A DNA stretch of 5,194 nt from Myxococcales bacterium (GTDB lineage: Bacteria > Myxococcota > Myxococcia > Myxococcales > Anaeromyxobacteraceae), in contig JAJZTO010000227.1 of assembly GCA_021848865.1 (NCBI GenBank), positions 1 to 5,194 on the forward strand, in the 5' to 3' direction. Made by a program: the position numbers and the translations under genes. The notes beneath the pieces are model-generated. The model worked only from the letters and a program-made list of their open reading frames with translations. It was not told where the DNA came from and searched no databases. Within the stretch, counting starts at the first letter, position 1. Every line of letters starts with the position of its first letter. Shown one piece after another: positions 1-5,194 of the stretch.

Positions 1-1425
<1,425 letters not shown>

Positions 1426-1428
1426 CGG

Positions 1429-2211
1429 CTACTTCTCGCCCTCGCGCCAGCGGCGCTCCAGCTCCACGTAGGCCGGCGGCATCTCGGCCTGGACCCGCAG
1501 GAAGTAGGCGGGGATGGGGTAGCGCACGCCGCCCCGCGAGGTCCCCTCCAGCCCGGCCACGAAGCGGTCCGCCTGCGCGAAGGGGAAGGTGAAGGCCATC
1601 TCGTCGTCGGCGGCCAGGCCGAAGACCCGGTCGCCGTAGCAGGGGAGGATGAGCTGCGGCTCCCGCGACTGCCGGGTGCGGATGACGATGTCGGTGCAGT
1701 CGCCGCGGCCGGTGAACTCGGTCTTGAAGCTCCCGCCCCTCTCGTAGAGGGCGGCGTTCACCAGCCGCAGCACCTGGGCCGGGTTGCCGTAGACCACCAC
1801 CGTCTCCGGCTCGAAGGCGATGCGCGAGAGCGGCCCGACCGCCACCGCCGCGACCTCGCGGTGGGCGAAGCGCGGCAGCGCCTCCTCGAAGGCCCGGCCC
1901 GCCTCCTGGCAGGAGGCGTACATGCCCGCGGCCAGCGAGCCCTCGGTGTAGTAGGGGATGCGCTCCTCGAAGCCGAAGGCCGCCTTGGCGATGGGGCAGG
2001 AGACGTCCTCGCCGGCGAAGGCGGTGGTCCAGCCGTAGCGCCGGGCCAGGCCGATGGACTGGCAGACCGCCAGCTGCGCGTGCAGCTCCTGCCGGGGCCG
2101 CTTCGCCTTCGGCGGGAGCGGCTCGCCGGGCGCGAGCGAGCGGATCCCCACCGGGAAGGTGGCGACGCGGAGGTGGGTCTCGAGGTGCCGGGCGAGGGTG
2201 GCGGCGTCCAT
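1429..2211 (-). CDS. DUF169-family protein of unknown function (260 aa)
   Basis: The product resembles the uncharacterised DUF169 (COG2043) family, recognised from the pattern CQSIGLARRYGW (50-61), DVSCPIAKAAFG (69-80), a central VYGNPAQVLRLVNAALY stretch (140-156), GRGDCTD (168-174) and LPCYGDRVFGLAADDEM (189-205). It has five cysteines (50, 72, 101, 172, 191), several inside the conserved blocks, which could bind metal or a cofactor; that is inference. No signal peptide or membrane segment is seen, so it is probably cytoplasmic. I chose the ATG at 2211 because GGGAGA lies 5 nt upstream and family-like sequence starts there. An ATG at 2271 overlapping the trpA stop would add 20 residues encoded across the hairpin, which look non-conserved. 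The gene sits 59 bp after trpA and 3 bp before glgX, so it may share a transcript with either. Family assignment is fairly firm; function is unknown. Confidence 0.85.
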   Translation of the reverse strand: MDAATLARHLETHLRVATFPVGIRSLAPGEPLPPKAKRPRQELHAQLAVCQSIGLARRYGWTTAFAGEDVSCPIAKAAFGFEERIPYYTEGSLAAGMYASCQEAGRAFEEALPRFAHREVAAVAVGPLSRIAFEPETVVVYGNPAQVLRLVNAALYERGGSFKTEFTGRGDCTDIVIRTRQSREPQLILPCYGDRVFGLAADDEMAFTFPFAQADRFVAGLEGTSRGGVRYPIPAYFLRVQAEMPPAYVELERRWREGEK

Positions 2212-2216
2212 GGGCG

Positions 2217-2222
2217 TCTCCC
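2217..2222 (-). promoter_or_regulatory. Ribosome binding site of the DUF169 gene
   Basis: GGGAGA on the minus strand, 5 nt before the ATG at 2211. It decides this start over the ATG at 2271. It lies outside the upstream hairpin and should stay accessible if that hairpin forms. Confidence 0.6.
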
Positions 2223-2232
2223 GGTGAGGGCG

Positions 2233-2264
2233 GCGTTCCCCGGCATGATGGCGCCGGGGAACGC
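2233..2264 (-). terminator. Perfect 12-bp hairpin after trpA, candidate operon terminator
   Basis: The arm GCGTTCCCCGGC (2233-2244) is exactly complementary to GCCGGGGAACGC (2253-2264), with an 8-nt loop. It begins 6 nt downstream of the trpA stop, the usual place for a terminator or an RNA-stabilising hairpin. No run of U follows on the minus strand, so it is not a classical intrinsic terminator. It could be a U-less terminator, a 3'-end protector or pause site allowing reduced readthrough into the DUF169 gene and glgX, or a protein-binding palindrome. The inverted repeat is certain; the role is inferred. Confidence 0.55.
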
Positions 2265-2270
2265 GGGACA

Positions 2271-3097
2271 TCAATCCCCGCCCGCGCCCATCGGTCGGCC
2301 CATGGCCCGTCGCAGCTTGGCGACGAAGCGCCGCACCCGGGCGGCGCGCGCCGCCCGGGTCCCGGGAGCGGCCGCCCGCTGCACCACCGCGCTCCCCACC
2401 ACCACGCCGTCGGCCAGCGGCGCGAGGGCGCGGGCCTGGGCCGCCTCGGAGACGCCGAAGCCCACCACCACCGGCACCGGGCTCTCCCGCCGCACCTCCG
2501 CGAGCAGGGCCGGCAGCTCCGCCGGCAGGTCGCGCCGGGCACCGGTGACGCCGGTGACCGAGACGAAGTAGAGGAAGCCCCCGGCCGCGTCGCAGGCGGC
2601 GCGGCGCCGGGCCGGCGTCGAGGTCGGCGCCAGCAGGAAGACCAGGGCGATGCCGTGGGCCAGGGCCCGGGCCCGCAGCCCCTGGGCCTCCTCGGGCGGC
2701 AGGTCGGGCAGGATGAGCGCGTCCACCCCGGCCCTCGCCGCCCCGGCGAGGAAGCGCTCCTCGCCGTGGGCGAGGATGGGGTTCACGTAGCCCATCAGGG
2801 CGATGGGCACGCCGGGTGCGGCGCGCCGGACCGCGGCGGCCACCCGGAGCACGCCCGCCACGGTGGTGCCGGCGGCCAGCGCCCGCTCCGCCGCCGCCTG
2901 GATGGTGGGGCCGTCGGCGATGGGGTCGGAGAAGGGGATGCCGATCTCCAGGAGGTCGGCCCCGCCCTCGACGCAGGCCAGCGCCATGGCCTGCGAGCCG
3001 GCCAGGTCCGGATCGCCCCCCATGACGTAGGTGACCAGCGCCGCCCGCCCCCCGGCGCGGCAGGCCTCGAAGGTCCGCTCGATGCGCTCGATCCCGG

Positions 3098-3101
<4 letters not shown>
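2271..3101 (-). CDS. trpA: Tryptophan synthase alpha subunit
   Basis: TrpA cleaves indole-3-glycerol phosphate to indole and glyceraldehyde 3-phosphate, and passes indole to TrpB through the tunnel of the alpha2-beta2 complex. The 276-residue product has the usual length and TIM-barrel layout. GGDPD (28-32) is followed by LEIGIPFSDPIADGPTIQ (51-68), which carries the catalytic pair Glu52 and Asp63 (equivalent to Glu49 and Asp60 of the Salmonella enzyme). GYVNPIL, LPDLPPEE, the loop SVTGVTGAR and the phosphate-binding GFGVSE and DGVVVGSAVV segments follow in order. The start is a GTG at 3101 that overlaps the trpB stop by four bases (GTGA), with GGGAGG 5 nt upstream. This gives an N-terminus (TGIERIERTFEACR) that matches the family. 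The frame stays open far upstream inside trpB, but that part is not TrpA-like. The C-terminus carries a short Arg/Gly-rich extension. Confidence 0.98.
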
Positions 3102-4360
<1,259 letters not shown>

Positions 4361-4361
4361 G

Positions 4362-4976
4362 TCAGGCCTCCTGTGCGGCGCGGACGAAGCGCGCCATGCG
4401 ATCGCGGTCCTTCACGCCGGGCGCCGACTCGACGCCGCTGGCGACGTCCACGGCCCAGGGGCGCACCGCGCGCACCGCCTCGGCCACGCTCTCCGGGGTG
4501 AGCCCGCCGGCGAGGATCAGCGGCTTGCCGCCCGGGAGGCTCCGCGCCAGCGCCCAGTCGAAGCCGCGCCCGGTGCCGCCGAAGCCCTCGCCCTTCCCGT
4601 CCAGCAGCACCGCCGCCGCCCGGTGGTAGCGGGGGACGGGCTCCAGGTCCGCGGGGGCCGCCACCCGGAAGGCCTTGATCACCGGCATGACGTGGCCGGC
4701 GCACTCGCGCGGCTCCTCGTCGCCGTGGAGCTGCACCACCGTGACCCGGGCCAGCGCGGCGAGGTGGAGCACCTCGGTGGGCGGCTGGTTCACGAAGACG
4801 CCCACCGGGGTGACGAAGGGGGGGAGGCGGCCGACGATCTCGCGCACCGCCTCCGCGTCGACGTGCCGCCTCGAGCCGGGCCAGAGGTTGAAGCCCAGGG
4901 CGTCGGCCCCCGCCTCGACCGCCGCCAGGGCGTCCTCCAGCCGGGTGATCCCGCAGATCTTCACCTTCACCGGCAT
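4362..4976 (-). CDS. trpF: Phosphoribosylanthranilate isomerase
   Basis: TrpF converts N-(5'-phosphoribosyl)anthranilate to the carboxyphenylamino-deoxyribulose phosphate used by TrpC, through an Amadori rearrangement. The 204-residue length is normal for a single-domain TIM barrel. KICGIT (6-11) carries the general base Cys8, and LLDGKGEGFGGTGRGFDW (124-141) carries the general acid Asp126 and the GGTG turn. GFNLWPGSRR (28-37), VGVFVNQ (58-64) and VVQLHGDE (80-87) are standard family blocks. LAGGL (155-159) and DVASGVES (177-184) form the phosphate-binding end. The ATG at 4976 overlaps the trpC stop by one base (TGATG) and has GGAGG 4 nt upstream. TrpF is a separate protein here, not fused to TrpC as in Escherichia coli. 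All expected active-site residues are present. Confidence 0.97.
   Translation of the reverse strand: MPVKVKICGITRLEDALAAVEAGADALGFNLWPGSRRHVDAEAVREIVGRLPPFVTPVGVFVNQPPTEVLHLAALARVTVVQLHGDEEPRECAGHVMPVIKAFRVAAPADLEPVPRYHRAAAVLLDGKGEGFGGTGRGFDWALARSLPGGKPLILAGGLTPESVAEAVRAVRPWAVDVASGVESAPGVKDRDRMARFVRAAQEA
4367..4372 (-). promoter_or_regulatory. Ribosome binding site of trpB, inside the end of trpF
   Basis: A perfect AGGAGG on the minus strand, 6 nt before the GTG at 4360. It is formed by the last Gln-Glu codons of trpF and fixes the trpB start despite the GTG codon. Confidence 0.85.
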
Positions 4977-5194
4977 CAGGCCTCCGCCAGGGCGCGCAGC
5001 AGCGCGGCCGGGTCGGGGGCGCGGACCAGCGCCTCGCCCACCAGCAGGTTGGCGGCGCCGGCGGCCCGGAGGCGGCGGGCGTCGGCCGGGGTGCGGACGC
5101 CGCTCTCGGCGACGCCCTTCACGCCCGGGGGGAGCAGCGGCAGGAGCCGCTCGCTCACCGCCAGGTCCACGGCGAAGGACTTCAATCCAGCCCC
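4976..5194 (-). CDS. trpC: Indole-3-glycerol phosphate synthase, C-terminal 72 residues only
   Basis: TrpC closes the indole ring, making indole-3-glycerol phosphate for TrpA. Only the last 72 codons are in the window; the gene enters from the right edge, and a full protein would have about 255-270 residues. The visible part holds the last strands of the TIM barrel: LKSFAVDLAVSERL, then VAESGVRTPADARRL with the conserved Glu-Ser of the substrate site, then NLLVGEALVRAPDP, which contains the family's phosphate-site GEALV. The order trpC-trpF-trpB-trpA and the 1-nt overlap with trpF support the call. One oddity: the three residues before LKSF read Gly-Ala-Gly, where the family normally has an Asn-x-Arg-x-Leu motif. 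A TTG in this stretch (5185) is an internal leucine codon, not a start. Confidence 0.93.
   Translation of the reverse strand, partial: GAGLKSFAVDLAVSERLLPLLPPGVKGVAESGVRTPADARRLRAAGAANLLVGEALVRAPDPAALLRALAEA
4981..4985 (-). promoter_or_regulatory. Ribosome binding site of trpF, inside the end of trpC
   Basis: GGAGG on the minus strand, 4 nt before the ATG at 4976, formed by the last Ala-Glu-Ala codons of trpC. The sequence GGAGGCCTGA here is repeated exactly at the trpF/trpB junction. Confidence 0.75.

Noticed and set aside
1758..2246. Second minus-strand open frame of 162 codons inside the DUF169 gene
   Set aside because: It is an Arg/Ser/Pro-rich out-of-frame reading of the DUF169 coding region without any recognisable motif.
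2212..2270. A separate promoter for the DUF169-glgX pair in the gap after trpA
   Set aside because: I see no convincing -10/-35 or sigma-54 type elements in these 59 bases; most of the gap is taken up by the hairpin and the ribosome binding site.
2212..2271. Earlier start of the DUF169 protein at the ATG overlapping the trpA stop
   Set aside because: It would look coupled to trpA, but the 20 added residues are encoded across the hairpin and are Arg/His-rich, while the ATG at 2211 has its own GGGAGA and begins a family-like N-terminus.

Overview
The window is very GC-rich (third codon positions almost all G or C). Every supportable gene lies on the minus strand, so the window reads right to left in transcription order. 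This composition, the gene content and the Ala/Arg/Pro-rich style of the proteins suggest a high-GC bacterium, possibly a myxobacterium of the Anaeromyxobacter type. That placement is an impression from composition and not a proof.

Right part (about 5194 to 2271): the distal half of a tryptophan biosynthesis operon in the order trpC (only the 3' end is present), trpF, trpB, trpA. The junctions are extremely tight: a 1-nt overlap for trpC/trpF, a 1-nt gap for trpF/trpB and a 4-nt overlap for trpB/trpA. Each downstream gene has a strong Shine-Dalgarno sequence built into the last codons of the gene before it. TrpF isomerises phosphoribosylanthranilate, TrpC closes the indole ring, and TrpA and TrpB form tryptophan synthase, so the four genes cover the last steps from phosphoribosylanthranilate to L-tryptophan. 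The genes for the first steps (trpE, trpG, trpD) are not in the window and would be expected upstream, beyond the right edge.

Middle (2270 to 2212): a 59-bp gap that holds a perfect 12-bp inverted repeat directly after the trpA stop. It is a candidate end-of-operon hairpin, though it has no U-tract.

Left part (2211 to 1): a DUF169-family protein of unknown function, followed after 3 bp by glgX, a glycogen debranching enzyme of the isoamylase family. The glgX gene runs off the left edge with 475 codons present. The two are probably co-transcribed.

No RNA gene, mobile element, CRISPR array or plus-strand gene is supported. The long plus-strand open frames are antisense shadows caused by GC-rich codon use. 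Overall this is mostly ordinary metabolic DNA. The points worth a second look are the basic C-terminal tail on TrpB, the hairpin after trpA, the DUF169-glgX pairing and an atypical residue triplet in TrpC at the right edge.
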